A DNA stretch of 64,000 nucleotides from an uncultured Bacteroidales bacterium (GCA_949294195.1 CASFGK010000003.1:1-64000); one strand, 5' to 3'. Shown: positions 7,906 through 17,595, counted from the first letter of the stretch. Made by a program: numbers and translations. Notes: generated by a model from the letters alone, not told the origin.

Positions 7906-9177
7906 ATGAAAAAGAAGGATATCAATATAATGGCACCTGCAGGCAATTTCGAATGCCTTCAGGCTGCGATTCAGGGAGGGGCGGATTCCGTCTACTTCGG
8001 AGTGGAAAAGCTGAACATGCGTTCCCACTCGGCCAACAACTTCAAGATGACGGACCTGCAGGAAATCTGCGATATCTGCCGCAGCCACGGCGTGGAGACA
8101 TATCTGACACTGAATATTGTACTTTACAACGAGGATCTTGAGGACATGCGCCGGACACTCGATGCGGCCGGAGCGGCCGGAGTGACAGCCGTAATCGCTT
8201 CCGACATGGCGGCAATCTCCTATGCCAGACAAATCGGGGTAGAGGTCCATATATCCACACAGCTGAGCATATCCAACTCCGAGGCACTGCGCTTCTATGC
8301 GCAGTTCGCCGATGTCATCGTGCTGGCACGCGAACTGAACCTCCGTCAGGTAAAGGAAATAAAGGAAATCATAGACAGGGAAGGCATCACGGGCCCGTCC
8401 GGGAAACCTGTAAGGATAGAGATGTTCGCCCACGGAGCTCTGTGCATGGCGATTTCAGGGAAATGCTATCTCAGCCTGCATGAGTACGGGGCTTCCGCCA
8501 ACAGAGGGTCATGCTATCAGATATGCCGCCGGGGGTATGAAGTCACCGACCTTGAAACCGGAAACAGACTGGTAGTGGACAACAAATACATCATGTCTCC
8601 GAAAGACCTGTGTACCATAGAGTTCATGGACAAGATCATCGATGCGGGCGTGACAGTGTTCAAGATTGAAGGAAGGGCAAGATCGGCCGAATACGTGAAA
8701 CGCGTGGCATCCTGCTACCGCCGCGCAGCCGATGCGGTGTGCGATGGCACCTACGGTCCGGAACTGGCTTCAGAGCTCAAGTCGGAGCTGTCAGAAGTGT
8801 TCAACCGGGGATTCTGGGACGGGTACTATCAGGGGGCAAGGCTCGGACAGTGGAGCGAAGTCTACGGCAGCAAGGCTACCCGGAAAAAAGTATACAGCGG
8901 CAAGGTCACCAACTGGTTCGGGAAACTCGGAGTGGCGGAAATCCTCATCGAGTCCGCAAGTCTCGGGAAAGGAGACAGAATCCTCATCATAGGGCCCTCC
9001 ACAGGCGTAGTAGAGATGACAGTACCAGAAATCAGGGTAGACCTGAAAGAAGCCCCCCGCGCAGACAAGGGCACATACTGCTCGGTTCCTGTCGAGGCAT
9101 CCCTGCTGGAATCATGCGGCGGCAAGCTGCGCCGTTCCGATAAAGTATATATCTGGAAAAACACCGAAACCGAATAA
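7906..9177 (+). CDS. U32 family peptidase-like protein (RNA hydroxylation type)
   Basis: 423 residues. The N-terminus reads MAPAGNFECLQAAIQGGADSVY, the standard U32 opening, and the family signature is present as EMFAHGALCMAISGKCYLS, followed by NRGSCYQICRR with further cysteines that in relatives bind an iron-sulfur cluster. Characterised relatives (TrhP/YegQ, RlhA) hydroxylate tRNA or 23S rRNA rather than cut protein, so an RNA-modification role is likelier than proteolysis. The frame opens at 7849 inside the previous gene; the ATG at 7906 gives the expected family start. Confidence 0.88.
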   Translation: MKKKDINIMAPAGNFECLQAAIQGGADSVYFGVEKLNMRSHSANNFKMTDLQEICDICRSHGVETYLTLNIVLYNEDLEDMRRTLDAAGAAGVTAVIASDMAAISYARQIGVEVHISTQLSISNSEALRFYAQFADVIVLARELNLRQVKEIKEIIDREGITGPSGKPVRIEMFAHGALCMAISGKCYLSLHEYGASANRGSCYQICRRGYEVTDLETGNRLVVDNKYIMSPKDLCTIEFMDKIIDAGVTVFKIEGRARSAEYVKRVASCYRRAADAVCDGTYGPELASELKSELSEVFNRGFWDGYYQGARLGQWSEVYGSKATRKKVYSGKVTNWFGKLGVAEILIESASLGKGDRILIIGPSTGVVEMTVPEIRVDLKEAPRADKGTYCSVPVEASLLESCGGKLRRSDKVYIWKNTETE

Positions 9178-9190
9178 CTGCATACACAAC

Positions 9191-10723
9191 ATGAAACTGA
9201 CTCCGAAAATCATTCTCTGCTCGGGAGCCGCAGCACTGTCTGTTGCGGGAGCGGACGCAGCCTCCAAAGACAGCAGGCCGAACATCATTTTCATTCTCTG
9301 CGACGACATGGGCTACGAAGACCTGGCCTGCTACGGCCAGAAATACATCATGACACCGAATCTCGACCGCATGGCGGAAGAAGGAATGAGGTTCACCCAG
9401 GCTTACGCCGGAAGTCCCGTCAGCGCCCCCTCCAGAGCGACTATCATGACAGGACAGCATTCCGGGCACGGACATGTCAGGGGGAACAAGGAATACTGGG
9501 CCGGTTCTCCGGTCATGAAATACGGTGACAATGACGACTATTCTGTCGTAGGACAGGAACCGTACGACCCGCAGCACATCATCCTGCCGGAAATAATGAA
9601 GGAAAACGGATATACCACAGGCATGTTCGGGAAATGGGCGGGTGGCTATGAAGGCTCATGTTCCACTCCGGACAAAAGGGGAATAGACGAGTTCTACGGC
9701 TATATCTGCCAGTTCCAGGCACATCTTTACTATCCGAATTTCCTCAACAGATACAGCAAGTCGGAAGGAGACACCTGCACCGTCAGGGTCACACTGGAGG
9801 ACAACATCGGCTATCCAATGTTCGGAGACGACTACAGGAAACGGACGCAGTACTCGGCCGACCTGATTCACAGGGAGGCGCTTTCATGGCTTGACAGCCA
9901 GGACGGAGAGACTCCGTTTTTCGGATTTTTCACATATACGCTTCCTCACGCCGAGCTGGCCCAGCCGAAAGACTCCATACTCCAGTATTACAAAGGGAAA
10001 TTCTTTGTCGACAAGACATGGGGAGGAAACGAAGGCAGCAGGTACAACCCTGCAGTACATACACATGCAGAGTTTGCGGCAATGATTACCCGTCTGGATG
10101 CGTATGTAGGAGAAATCATCGCCAAACTCAGGGAAAAGGGACTGGACGAGAACACCGTCGTGATTTTCAGCAGCGACAACGGTCCGCATGAGGAAGGAGG
10201 GGCAGACCCCGCTTTCTTCGGCCGGGACGGAAAGCTGCGCGGACTCAAGCGCCAGTGCTATGAAGGCGGTATCAGGGTGCCTTTCATCGCATGGTGGCCC
10301 GGACATGTTCCTGCAGGCACCGTAAATGACCACCAGCTTGCATTCTACGACATCATGCCGACTTTCTGCGAACTGGCAGGAGACAGCAGATTCCCGAAAA
10401 AATACATAAACAGGGACCTTGAAGGGGACTGCTTCGACGGCATTTCATTTGCCCCTGCCCTGCTGGGAGACAGCTCACGGCAGCAGACCCACGGGCATCT
10501 GTACTGGGAGTTTCATGAAACGGATCAGATAGCAGTCCGGATGGGAGACTGGAAACTGGTTGTAATCAAAGGAGTGCCTCACCTCTACAACCTTGCTTCC
10601 GACATCCATGAAGACCATGATATCTCTGCAGAACATCCGGACATAGTAAAGCGGATGACAGACATCATATACAGCGAGCACAGGGAAAGCGACCTGTTCA
10701 AGGTCACTCTTCCCGCCCGGTAA
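9191..10723 (+). CDS. Secreted sulfatase (Ser-type, S1 family)
   Basis: Exported enzyme that hydrolyses sulfate esters, probably of host or dietary glycans. A Sec signal peptide (about 1-24, ending AGADA) leads into NIIFILCDDMGYEDL, with metal-binding D38-D39. The active-site motif is SAPSR with S78 in place of cysteine, so activation to formylglycine needs an anaerobic sulfatase-maturating enzyme, which is not in this window. The second metal-site motif VIFSSDNGPHEEGG is present. It follows the U32 gene by 13 nt. Substrate cannot be told from sequence. Confidence 0.92.
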   Translation: MKLTPKIILCSGAAALSVAGADAASKDSRPNIIFILCDDMGYEDLACYGQKYIMTPNLDRMAEEGMRFTQAYAGSPVSAPSRATIMTGQHSGHGHVRGNKEYWAGSPVMKYGDNDDYSVVGQEPYDPQHIILPEIMKENGYTTGMFGKWAGGYEGSCSTPDKRGIDEFYGYICQFQAHLYYPNFLNRYSKSEGDTCTVRVTLEDNIGYPMFGDDYRKRTQYSADLIHREALSWLDSQDGETPFFGFFTYTLPHAELAQPKDSILQYYKGKFFVDKTWGGNEGSRYNPAVHTHAEFAAMITRLDAYVGEIIAKLREKGLDENTVVIFSSDNGPHEEGGADPAFFGRDGKLRGLKRQCYEGGIRVPFIAWWPGHVPAGTVNDHQLAFYDIMPTFCELAGDSRFPKKYINRDLEGDCFDGISFAPALLGDSSRQQTHGHLYWEFHETDQIAVRMGDWKLVVIKGVPHLYNLASDIHEDHDISAEHPDIVKRMTDIIYSEHRESDLFKVTLPAR

Positions 10724-10752
10724 CCGCTGCGGCGCCGTTTTCCGGACGGATC

Positions 10753-12006
10753 CTATCTCCTGTCGTTGAAAGTATACCCGATACCGAGCATCAGGTTGTT
10801 CGGATCCTTGAACCTGTACAGCTGGTACCCGGCATGCAGGAAAAGGCTGCGTGTAATGTGGGCTTTGAGGATAAGCATCTGATAGAATGAATCCGTGTCT
10901 TCGCCGCGGCAGATGATGTTCCGCCCGATGCCTATGTTGATTGAAAATATCGGCATGACAAGCTCCGCCCTGACGGAAATTCCCGCCCCGAACTGCTCGC
11001 CAAACGGAGGACGGTGGAACTTCAGTTCGGAGTCATAGTAATTGTCGTTGGCTATGTGGTCCTTGATATTGGCACTTTCATCGTATTGGAGATCCAGGGA
11101 AAGACCGGCCCGGAAAAACCTGCTGAAGTTGTACATCGGGTTGAAATTCAGTCCGGCTACGCCGAACTTTCCGGGCACTATATACGGATCGCCGCCAGGC
11201 AGGAAAAATCCCTTCGTGCGAAGAGCTCCATACAGGACAAGGTCATAGCTGAAATGCCTGGAAAACCGGGGAGTCTCTCTGTCCGGCCCGGCCCGGCGGA
11301 GAGACTCTTCCTGTCCGAACGAGTATGTCATGCCCATACGTCCCTCAAGAAGATTTACCCCTCCGTTGGGATAACTGGTGTTGCCGTTTGAATAATGGGT
11401 GATGTCCGCTCCGGCAAGAAGATTCCAGCCGCCCCGTATGTTCCAGTCGATGAACAGGCCAAGGCTGATGTAGGCATTGGCGCCGGAGCCGACCACCAGG
11501 TTGTACGGGTTGGATATTTCGTCATGTTTGCGCCATCCGAACGACGCTCCGAAGTTCCACTCGTAGCCCAGCGAGACCGAAGGGAAGATTTCTGCTATCC
11601 TTGAGTTCTGGAAAACATACAGGGAAACGGGACATCCGACTTCGGACCTGTTGAAGAAGTCATTGTATGCCAGACCTATACCCTGCCACGTATGCGGATA
11701 GGCACGTCCGAAAGAAGTGCCGGGACCGAACCGGAACGAATATTTCAGATGGACTGCCGCAGACTTCCTGACCGGTGTTCCTGACATGTTGTCTCCCTTA
11801 AGAAAAGCGTGCGTAGGGAAAACGTAGCCGTAATGGAACTCGGCCCCCGCCCTGTGAAGGACTTTGCGGGACAAAGTGTCTTCCGCCGCAGCCGGAACGC
11901 TCTCCTGTCCGGATACCGGAGATGCAGCATAAAGGCACGGAGAAATGACAGCCAGGACCAGACATACTGCGATGGAAACCATCCATATCCCTTTTCCACG
12001 TTCCAT
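10753..12006 (-). CDS. Acyloxyacyl hydrolase / PagL-like lipid A deacylase
   Basis: Outer-membrane barrel of 417 residues with a signal peptide (about 1-28). The PagL-type active-site signature is visible as HYSNGNTSYPNGG: H204 and S206 match the catalytic His-x-Ser. Known relatives remove a 3-O-linked acyl chain from lipid A; this protein is more than twice the length of Pseudomonas PagL and carries a second strand-rich half (about 235-417) ending in GIGYTF. The frame opens at 12207, but the ATG at 12006 begins the signal peptide and lies 4 nt after the upstream lipoprotein gene, with which it is co-transcribed. Confidence 0.8.
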   Translation of the reverse strand: MERGKGIWMVSIAVCLVLAVISPCLYAASPVSGQESVPAAAEDTLSRKVLHRAGAEFHYGYVFPTHAFLKGDNMSGTPVRKSAAVHLKYSFRFGPGTSFGRAYPHTWQGIGLAYNDFFNRSEVGCPVSLYVFQNSRIAEIFPSVSLGYEWNFGASFGWRKHDEISNPYNLVVGSGANAYISLGLFIDWNIRGGWNLLAGADITHYSNGNTSYPNGGVNLLEGRMGMTYSFGQEESLRRAGPDRETPRFSRHFSYDLVLYGALRTKGFFLPGGDPYIVPGKFGVAGLNFNPMYNFSRFFRAGLSLDLQYDESANIKDHIANDNYYDSELKFHRPPFGEQFGAGISVRAELVMPIFSINIGIGRNIICRGEDTDSFYQMLILKAHITRSLFLHAGYQLYRFKDPNNLMLGIGYTFNDRR

Positions 12007-12010
12007 TCCG

Positions 12011-12967
12011 CTATTCCTCCCCGCTTGCTTTGATGATGAAGAAATCATACGGGTCCTTGCTGTCCAGAATGCCTGTGGCTGTACGGAGACGGCCAGACCC
12101 GGGATTTGAAAGATAAATCGTGTACGGCACGGAATACTCCCTGTAGAAGACCACTGTCTCCATACGGCAGCTCTCATGCGGGCCGACAAGTATTTCCTTG
12201 CTGACATCCTTCAGTCCGTCACTGACCGGAAAAAGCTGCTCCCCATACACGAAATATGACAGGAAAGTACCCGTACAATGCAGGCTGTCCGTGATATCAG
12301 GTATCCGGACCTCGGGCGCCCCGTTTCTGAAAAGCTTGAAAATTTCCTGATAAGGGTCGTCGTTTACCCGGAAGTGTACCTTTCTGGAAGCTCTTCCGAA
12401 CGGGTATACTGTCACTTTCATCCCGGAATCCCCGCAGTTGGAAACGGTGACCGTGTCTACAGTCTCTCCCATATTGTCATGATATTCAAGTCCGGACCAG
12501 TCATACCTGATGCTGTCTATCTGATAGTCCGGAGACGGCTGCAGGGTAGCGGCTATCCGGCGGGTCTGGTAATCGTTGCCGACAACAAGCGTTATCGTAT
12601 ACGGGAAGCCGTACATGTTTTCGTTCATCTCGATCTCCAGACTCCTCTCTTCATGTCTTCCGATCCCGAAATCCAGGAAACCGTCACTGTATTTCAAGTC
12701 CACAAGCCCCTTTCCATAAAGGAAGCCGTCACATGAGCTTCCGTCCGGCAGGACAATCTCCCCGCTCATGGCACCTCCGGCGGAATTCCTTACACTGATG
12801 ATGTCCCAGTTGGTACTGTCAAACCGGATGACGGCCTTCGGACTGTCTCCGCTGACCTCGACTTTCATGTCTTCAGGCAGGAACTCGTCTATGAATACGT
12901 CCCCGTTGCACCCCGCAGCAAAAACCAGGGCACACAGGGAAATGACTGTCCGAAACCTCAAATCCAT
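12011..12967 (-). CDS. Lipoprotein of unknown function, paired with the lipid A deacylase
   Basis: 318 residues with a lipoprotein signal (LVFAAGC, lipidated C20) followed by NGDVFIDEF, acidic residues close to the cysteine that may favour surface export in this phylum. The rest is rich in beta strands with no recognised catalytic motif. It ends 4 nt before the PagL-like gene, so the two are probably translated together and may form one envelope complex. Function is not known to me. Confidence 0.7.
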   Translation of the reverse strand: MDLRFRTVISLCALVFAAGCNGDVFIDEFLPEDMKVEVSGDSPKAVIRFDSTNWDIISVRNSAGGAMSGEIVLPDGSSCDGFLYGKGLVDLKYSDGFLDFGIGRHEERSLEIEMNENMYGFPYTITLVVGNDYQTRRIAATLQPSPDYQIDSIRYDWSGLEYHDNMGETVDTVTVSNCGDSGMKVTVYPFGRASRKVHFRVNDDPYQEIFKLFRNGAPEVRIPDITDSLHCTGTFLSYFVYGEQLFPVSDGLKDVSKEILVGPHESCRMETVVFYREYSVPYTIYLSNPGSGRLRTATGILDSKDPYDFFIIKASGEE

Positions 12968-12989
12968 ATCCGGAAAAATACAGGAACGG

Positions 12990-12997
12990 CAAATTTA
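12990..12997 (-). promoter_or_regulatory. -7 box for the lipoprotein-deacylase operon
   Basis: Minus-strand TAAATTTG matches TAnnTTTG. Predicted transcription start near 12983, 16 nt before the ATG at 12967. No good -33 box is seen. Confidence 0.5.
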
Positions 12998-13086
12998 AGA
13001 ATTTATCAGGAACTGCCTTGAAAAAATGCCTGAAAAATTTTCATGACATTTTTGCCGGCACTGTGATATCATAAAAGATTTTTACA

Positions 13087-13094
13087 TACCTTTG
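13087..13094 (+). promoter_or_regulatory. -7 box for metK
   Basis: TACCTTTG, a full match to TAnnTTTG; the -33 region is weak (TGAT at 19 nt). Transcription near 13101 would begin just before the riboswitch aptamer. Confidence 0.6.
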
Positions 13095-13107
13095 CAACCG
13101 GAAAACA

Positions 13108-13155
13108 TGTGGAAAGATTTGGCTGCTTGCAACCACACTAAAAAATGCTAAAATG
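13108..13155 (+). promoter_or_regulatory. SAM-II riboswitch aptamer upstream of metK
   Basis: The P1 stem is TGTGG (13108-13112) / CCACA (13133-13137). The loop holds GATTTG and GCTTGCA, and the 3' segment reads TAAAAAATGCTAAA. This order (GTGG, GATTTG, GCTTGCAxCCAC, TAAA, GCTAAA) is the conserved core of SAM-II aptamers. An S-adenosylmethionine sensor in front of the SAM synthetase gene makes direct sense. The next features are a small hairpin CCGGC/GCCGG (13171-13185) and a terminator, so control is probably by attenuation. The 12968-13296 gap is filled by this leader and the two promoters. Confidence 0.83.
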
Positions 13156-13216
13156 TTGACATATACGTACCCGGCATTTTGCCGGTGCGACAAATATTCA
13201 ATATTTATGTTTATGC

Positions 13217-13247
13217 AAGCCGCAGCTTTCCGCTGCAGGCTTTTTTT
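13217..13247 (+). terminator. Attenuator terminator in the metK leader
   Basis: Hairpin with 5' arm AAGCCGCAGC and 3' arm GCTGCAGGCTT (one bulged A) followed by seven T. It lies between the SAM-II aptamer and metK. The segment TGCAAGC (13214-13220), which overlaps the 5' arm, is complementary to GCTTGCA (13125-13131) in the aptamer, giving an alternative antiterminator pairing. Confidence 0.8.
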
Positions 13248-13296
13248 ATTTCCGGGAACTGACGGACAGTTTCCCGAATTGAAACAGGTTTTATAA

Positions 13297-14640
13297 ATGA
13301 ACAATTATCTTTTTACTTCAGAATCAGTATCGGAAGGCCATCCGGACAAGGTGGCCGACCAGATTTCGGATGCCATTCTTGACGAATTCCTGAGACAGGA
13401 CCCTGAGGCGAAAGTCGCATGCGAGACTTTCTGCAGCACAGGACTGGTGGTAGTAGGCGGAGAAGTCCGCACGGACGATGCGTATGTGGATATACAGACT
13501 GTAGCAAGACGCGTAATCAACAGAATAGGATACAACAAGGCCGAATATATGTTCGACGGAAACTCATGCGGAGTGCTTTCCGCCCTGCACGAGCAGAGCC
13601 AGGATATCAACCGCGGAGTGGATGTCGCCGATCCGGAAGAGCAGGGGGCGGGAGACCAGGGAATGATGTTCGGCTACGCCTGCCGGGACACAGACGAGTA
13701 CATGCCTCTGCCGCTTGCCCTTTCCCACAAGGCCCTCCGGATACTCGCCGGAATCAGGAAAACGACACCCGAACTCATGCCGTACCTCAGGCCGGACTCG
13801 AAGTCGCAGTTCACTATAGAATACGATGGAGAAACAGGTCTTCCTGTCAGGGTGCATACGATAGTGATTTCGACCCAGCACGATGAATTCGTGGCGGAAG
13901 AGCTGGGCCACATGACATACAGCGAAGCGTGTCTGCAGTACGGCCAGGACAGAGTAGATGCCGCGATGCAGGACAAAATCCGCAAGGACATCCAGAACAT
14001 ACTGATTCCCATGCTCATAGAGGAGCTTCCTCCTGAGACTGCCGCCCTTTTCAGGGATGACTACATCCTGCATGTGAATCCTACCGGCAAGTTCGTAATC
14101 GGAGGCCCGCACGGGGACACCGGACTTACCGGACGCAAGATCATCGTCGACACATACGGCGGCAAGGGAGCACATGGAGGCGGCGCCTTCTCAGGCAAGG
14201 ACCCTTCAAAGGTAGACCGCTCGGCAGCTTATGCGGCAAGATATATCGCCAAAAACATGGTGGCCGCCGGCATAGCCAGGGAAATGCTTGTGCAGCTGGC
14301 ATATGCCATAGGAGTGGCCCATCCTGTGAGCATATTCGTAAACACTTACGGCACAGCCGCATGCGGCAGGGACGGCAAACAGTTCAATGATGCCGATATC
14401 GCAGATGCCATAGGCCGGATGTTCGACCTCAGGCCTGCGAAAATCATTGAAAAGTTCCAGCTCAAGAAGCCTATTTACGAACCGACGGCAGCTTACGGAC
14501 ATGTAGGCCGCAAACCATACCGTGACTACGTGGAAATCCGCCGCGGGGGAAAGAAGACCGAAGAGTATGTCCAGTTCTTCGGATGGGAGATCCTTGACTC
14601 CGTGGAAAGAATACGCAGGGAATTCGGACTGCCATTATAG
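13297..14640 (+). CDS. metK: S-adenosylmethionine synthetase
   Basis: Makes S-adenosylmethionine from methionine and ATP in the cytoplasm. Diagnostic motifs: [15 protein letters not shown] near the N-terminus, [12 protein letters not shown] (loop over the active site), [12 protein letters not shown] and [19 protein letters not shown]. The length of 447 is in the range of Bacteroidota forms, longer than the 384-residue E. coli enzyme. It stands alone behind a SAM-II leader with terminator; expression should fall when SAM is high. It converges with a decayed hydrolase gene 7 nt beyond its stop. Confidence 0.97.
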   Translation: MNNYLFTSESVSEGHPDKVADQISDAILDEFLRQDPEAKVACETFCSTGLVVVGGEVRTDDAYVDIQTVARRVINRIGYNKAEYMFDGNSCGVLSALHEQSQDINRGVDVADPEEQGAGDQGMMFGYACRDTDEYMPLPLALSHKALRILAGIRKTTPELMPYLRPDSKSQFTIEYDGETGLPVRVHTIVISTQHDEFVAEELGHMTYSEACLQYGQDRVDAAMQDKIRKDIQNILIPMLIEELPPETAALFRDDYILHVNPTGKFVIGGPHGDTGLTGRKIIVDTYGGKGAHGGGAFSGKDPSKVDRSAAYAARYIAKNMVAAGIAREMLVQLAYAIGVAHPVSIFVNTYGTAACGRDGKQFNDADIADAIGRMFDLRPAKIIEKFQLKKPIYEPTAAYGHVGRKPYRDYVEIRRGGKKTEEYVQFFGWEILDSVERIRREFGLPL

Positions 14641-14647
14641 GCAATGA

Positions 14648-14919
14648 CTATTCCGTTACATTTGGGAAAGCTGATATCCTGAGTCTGGCTGCGCCCATCG
14701 GGACAAGAGTCACCCTGTCACCGTCTTTCCAGATGCGGTCTATCTTTACGTACTTGCCCGGCACGGCCTTTCCGGCATGCTTTCCTCAAACGGATAATGT
14801 GTCTCTTCGTGCAAGATGATTTCCTGTCCGTCAGTCACCTTCATCTGTCCCTCCGCAGAAGAACACGCATTGTACACCGCAGAGCAGAGCAACAGGATTG
14901 TCAGATTCTTTATTTTCAT
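14648..14919 (-). pseudogene. Remnant of a secreted glycoside hydrolase (internal deletion and frameshift)
   Basis: An ATG at 14919 opens a lipoprotein-like signal (MKIKNLTILLLCSAV, then NACSSAEGQ) that reads to TAA at 14746. The tail of that frame (LHEETHYPFEES) resembles a segment upstream of the C-terminal beta domain in families such as GH127. Two bases over, a second frame reads GKYVKIDRIWKDGDRVTLVP and then MGAARLRISAFPNVTE, ending at TAG 14648. That matches the usual end of secreted hydrolases (LVPYGCTxLRIxxFP). Signal, a middle scrap and the true C-terminus are thus joined after loss of most of the gene. It sits 12 nt downstream of the GH78 gene on the same strand. Family assignment is tentative. 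Confidence 0.6.
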
Positions 14920-14931
14920 GATACTACGTAT

Positions 14932-17595
14932 TTATAATGCGATTGCCATTTCCCACCTTCCGGCCGGGATTTCCACTTTCCAGATGCCTTCACCGGCCTT
15001 TTCCGGTTTCAGTTCAGGACATCTCACCCATCTGGCACGGACAGTAAAGGTGGCCGTCGTATTGGAAGGGATTTTCACCGAGTATTCCACCCTGTCACCT
15101 TTCTTCTCCCAGGACGATGTCACAATACCGTCCGGAGCCATATGGCTTGCCTCAAAACGGTCCAGTCCGTCGACAAATGAAGGATTGAGGATTATATGTC
15201 TGAATCCGGGTGCGGACGGGTCTGGCCGGATTCCGCCCAAACCTTTGAAAAGCCATGCCCCGATCTCCCCGAACATCATGTGGTTGTCGGAAATGTCACG
15301 TGTCGCTTCCAGATCCCAGTTTTCCAGCAATGTGGTCGCCCCGTTGACTATCCACCAGCCCCATGAAGGATATGTGTTCTGAGTCGCGACCTTATAGGCG
15401 GCATCGGCATAACCGTTTTCGGACAATGCGTCCAGCAGGGCTTTTGCGCCAAGCACACCGCAGTCTATATGATAGTCCGTCCGCGCCACTTCAGCGGCAA
15501 GGGCAGCAGCTGTCAATGGCCGGACTGCCTCAGGGACCACGCCCCAGAACAGAGGCACACTCAGCTCCGTCTGAGTCCCGGAAGCATAGATGCCGGTCCG
15601 GGGGTCAAGATATTTCCTGTTGATGGCCTCTTTTATTTCCTTTGCCAGTCCGCTATAGCGCTTCCTGTCCTGTTCCCTGCCGAGCAAAGCCGCGGCTTCG
15701 GCAAGAATCATGGCATCGGCATAGAAATACACGGACGATGTCAGCTCTACGGATGAAACGGATTTTACCGGCACCCAGTCTCCCCTTCCATAGGAAGTCA
15801 GGTGCTCCGGACTGTTCCTGTCCACGTAGTCTACATAGCGTCTGATGTTGTCGTAACAGTCCTCGAGAGGCTTCGTGTCGCCATAGAACAGATACAGGTT
15901 CCATGGTATGATGGCAATGGTGCTGGTCCAGTCCAGGCCGTTGGCCGTACCGTATCCCCATCCGCCGGTCGGGATGATGTCCGGGAGGACTCCGTTGGGC
16001 TGCTGCTCGTCCCTGTGGTCCGCCAGCCACTTCTCATATACAGTGATTCCGTCATAGTTGTACAGGGCCGTCTCGACAGCCAGATGTCCGTCTCCCGTCC
16101 ATCCGTTCTTCTCTCTCTGGGGACAGTCTGTCGGATATCCCATCAGGTTTGACAGATATGCCATGTTCGCTGCCTTCCAGAGTCCTTCTATAAGTCCGTA
16201 TGACGAACGGATGTCTCCGACCATATCTACATCACTGTGCATGGCATATGCGACAAGGGCCGTATCCGGCACCTCCATAGGGCGGTCCGTGACCAGTTCG
16301 ACATACCTGAAGCCCTTGTAGTTGAACCTGGCCATGAATTCGTCCGTGCCTTTTCCGCTCAGTATCACCACATCTGTCTGGAAGACGTCCACACTGTCCT
16401 TCGGACGGAAATAAACGTCTATATTGGACAGGTCGGCATGGCCGTCTTCATGAATCCTTTCACTGTGGATAAGCCTCACTTCGGTCCCCTCTTCTCCGGA
16501 AAGCTCCAGCCTTGTGACTCCGGCCATGTTCTGCCCGAAGTCGAAAAGGACGCTTCTTTCGTCAAGCCGGCGTACGCTCACCGGCCTGTATCCGGTCACA
16601 TTCCGTACAGGAACCGTCTGCTGTGCAGTTATATTCTGAGAAGGTGCGCTGCGATATCGTACTCCCTGCCAGGAAGAATCGTCAAATCCCGGCTCGGTCC
16701 ATCCGTCATGCTCCATACGGGCATCATAATGTTCGGAAGTATAGATACTGTTGAATCTCAGCGGCCCGTCTGAAGTCTTCCAGTCAAGATCCGTCTTTAC
16801 CACTTCATGCGAGCCGTCCTCATATTCTATCCTTATATCCAGACAGAATGCGGGACGGTTGCGCCACGGCGCCTTGTCAAAATCCCATACCGCTCCGGAC
16901 TGATGGTTGTACCACCCGTTCCCCAAAAGGACCCCTACGGCATTCCCCCCTTCCCCGAGCATGTCCGTAACATCATACGTGACATAAAGATTCCTTCTGT
17001 CAAACCTGGTATACATGGGGTCCAGTCTGTGGTCACCTGCCTTTTCTCCGTTGATATACAGTTCATACAGCCCTGCTGCAGCTATATATGCCCGTGCGGA
17101 CCTGACTTTCCTGTCCAGTGTGAATTCCTTTCTGAAATAAGGGGCAGGCTTGTACTCCCTGTCGTGACTGTCGCTGATCCAGCAGCCCTGCCAGTTCCCG
17201 ATACCCATCATGCCGGTCTCGAAAAAATCCACGTCTGATTCTATTGCGTTCTGGTCCTCATCCCAGGCAGTCACTTTCCACCAGTACCTTGTGAACGGCT
17301 CCAAAGGTTTGCCGGCATATCTTACGAGGACATCGTCCGACTCGACAATACCGGAATTCCATCTGTTCCCTGTAAAAGAAGCGACATCGGCAGAATCCGT
17401 CCCCACAATGACCTGATAGCCGGTCTGCTTCAGCACTCCGTCCGGAAGCATCCAGGAAAGACGCGGAGTCTGAGCATCTATGCCCAAAGGTGAATCGAGG
17501 TGCTCGCACCTCATCTTTTCTATTCCGTCATCTCCTGCTGCCGCAAGCGTAAGAGAAGCCGCCGCGGTGAACATTGACATTATCCATCGTTTCAT
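14932..17595 (-). CDS. Alpha-L-rhamnosidase (GH78), exported
   Basis: Releases terminal alpha-L-rhamnose from plant glycans such as pectin or flavonoid glycosides. The order is that of GH78: N-terminal beta domains with the fibronectin-like opening (DSPLGIDAQTPRLSWML), a carbohydrate-binding region (AAGLYELYINGEKAGDHRLDP), then the (alpha/alpha)6 barrel with TDCPQREKNGWTGDGH holding the acid glutamate, and GWWIVNGATTLLENW late in the barrel. The signal peptide begins at MKRWIMSMF; the upstream in-frame ATG at 17622 lies within the promoter, so 17595 is used. It is downstream of a TonB receptor on the same strand but has its own -7 box. Confidence 0.93.
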   Translation of the reverse strand: MKRWIMSMFTAAASLTLAAAGDDGIEKMRCEHLDSPLGIDAQTPRLSWMLPDGVLKQTGYQVIVGTDSADVASFTGNRWNSGIVESDDVLVRYAGKPLEPFTRYWWKVTAWDEDQNAIESDVDFFETGMMGIGNWQGCWISDSHDREYKPAPYFRKEFTLDRKVRSARAYIAAAGLYELYINGEKAGDHRLDPMYTRFDRRNLYVTYDVTDMLGEGGNAVGVLLGNGWYNHQSGAVWDFDKAPWRNRPAFCLDIRIEYEDGSHEVVKTDLDWKTSDGPLRFNSIYTSEHYDARMEHDGWTEPGFDDSSWQGVRYRSAPSQNITAQQTVPVRNVTGYRPVSVRRLDERSVLFDFGQNMAGVTRLELSGEEGTEVRLIHSERIHEDGHADLSNIDVYFRPKDSVDVFQTDVVILSGKGTDEFMARFNYKGFRYVELVTDRPMEVPDTALVAYAMHSDVDMVGDIRSSYGLIEGLWKAANMAYLSNLMGYPTDCPQREKNGWTGDGHLAVETALYNYDGITVYEKWLADHRDEQQPNGVLPDIIPTGGWGYGTANGLDWTSTIAIIPWNLYLFYGDTKPLEDCYDNIRRYVDYVDRNSPEHLTSYGRGDWVPVKSVSSVELTSSVYFYADAMILAEAAALLGREQDRKRYSGLAKEIKEAINRKYLDPRTGIYASGTQTELSVPLFWGVVPEAVRPLTAAALAAEVARTDYHIDCGVLGAKALLDALSENGYADAAYKVATQNTYPSWGWWIVNGATTLLENWDLEATRDISDNHMMFGEIGAWLFKGLGGIRPDPSAPGFRHIILNPSFVDGLDRFEASHMAPDGIVTSSWEKKGDRVEYSVKIPSNTTATFTVRARWVRCPELKPEKAGEGIWKVEIPAGRWEMAIAL

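Noticed and set aside
6753-7946. Open frame of 397 codons on the - strand opposite the polyprenyl synthase gene
   Set aside because: Overlaps the synthase and both promoters; no homology seen.
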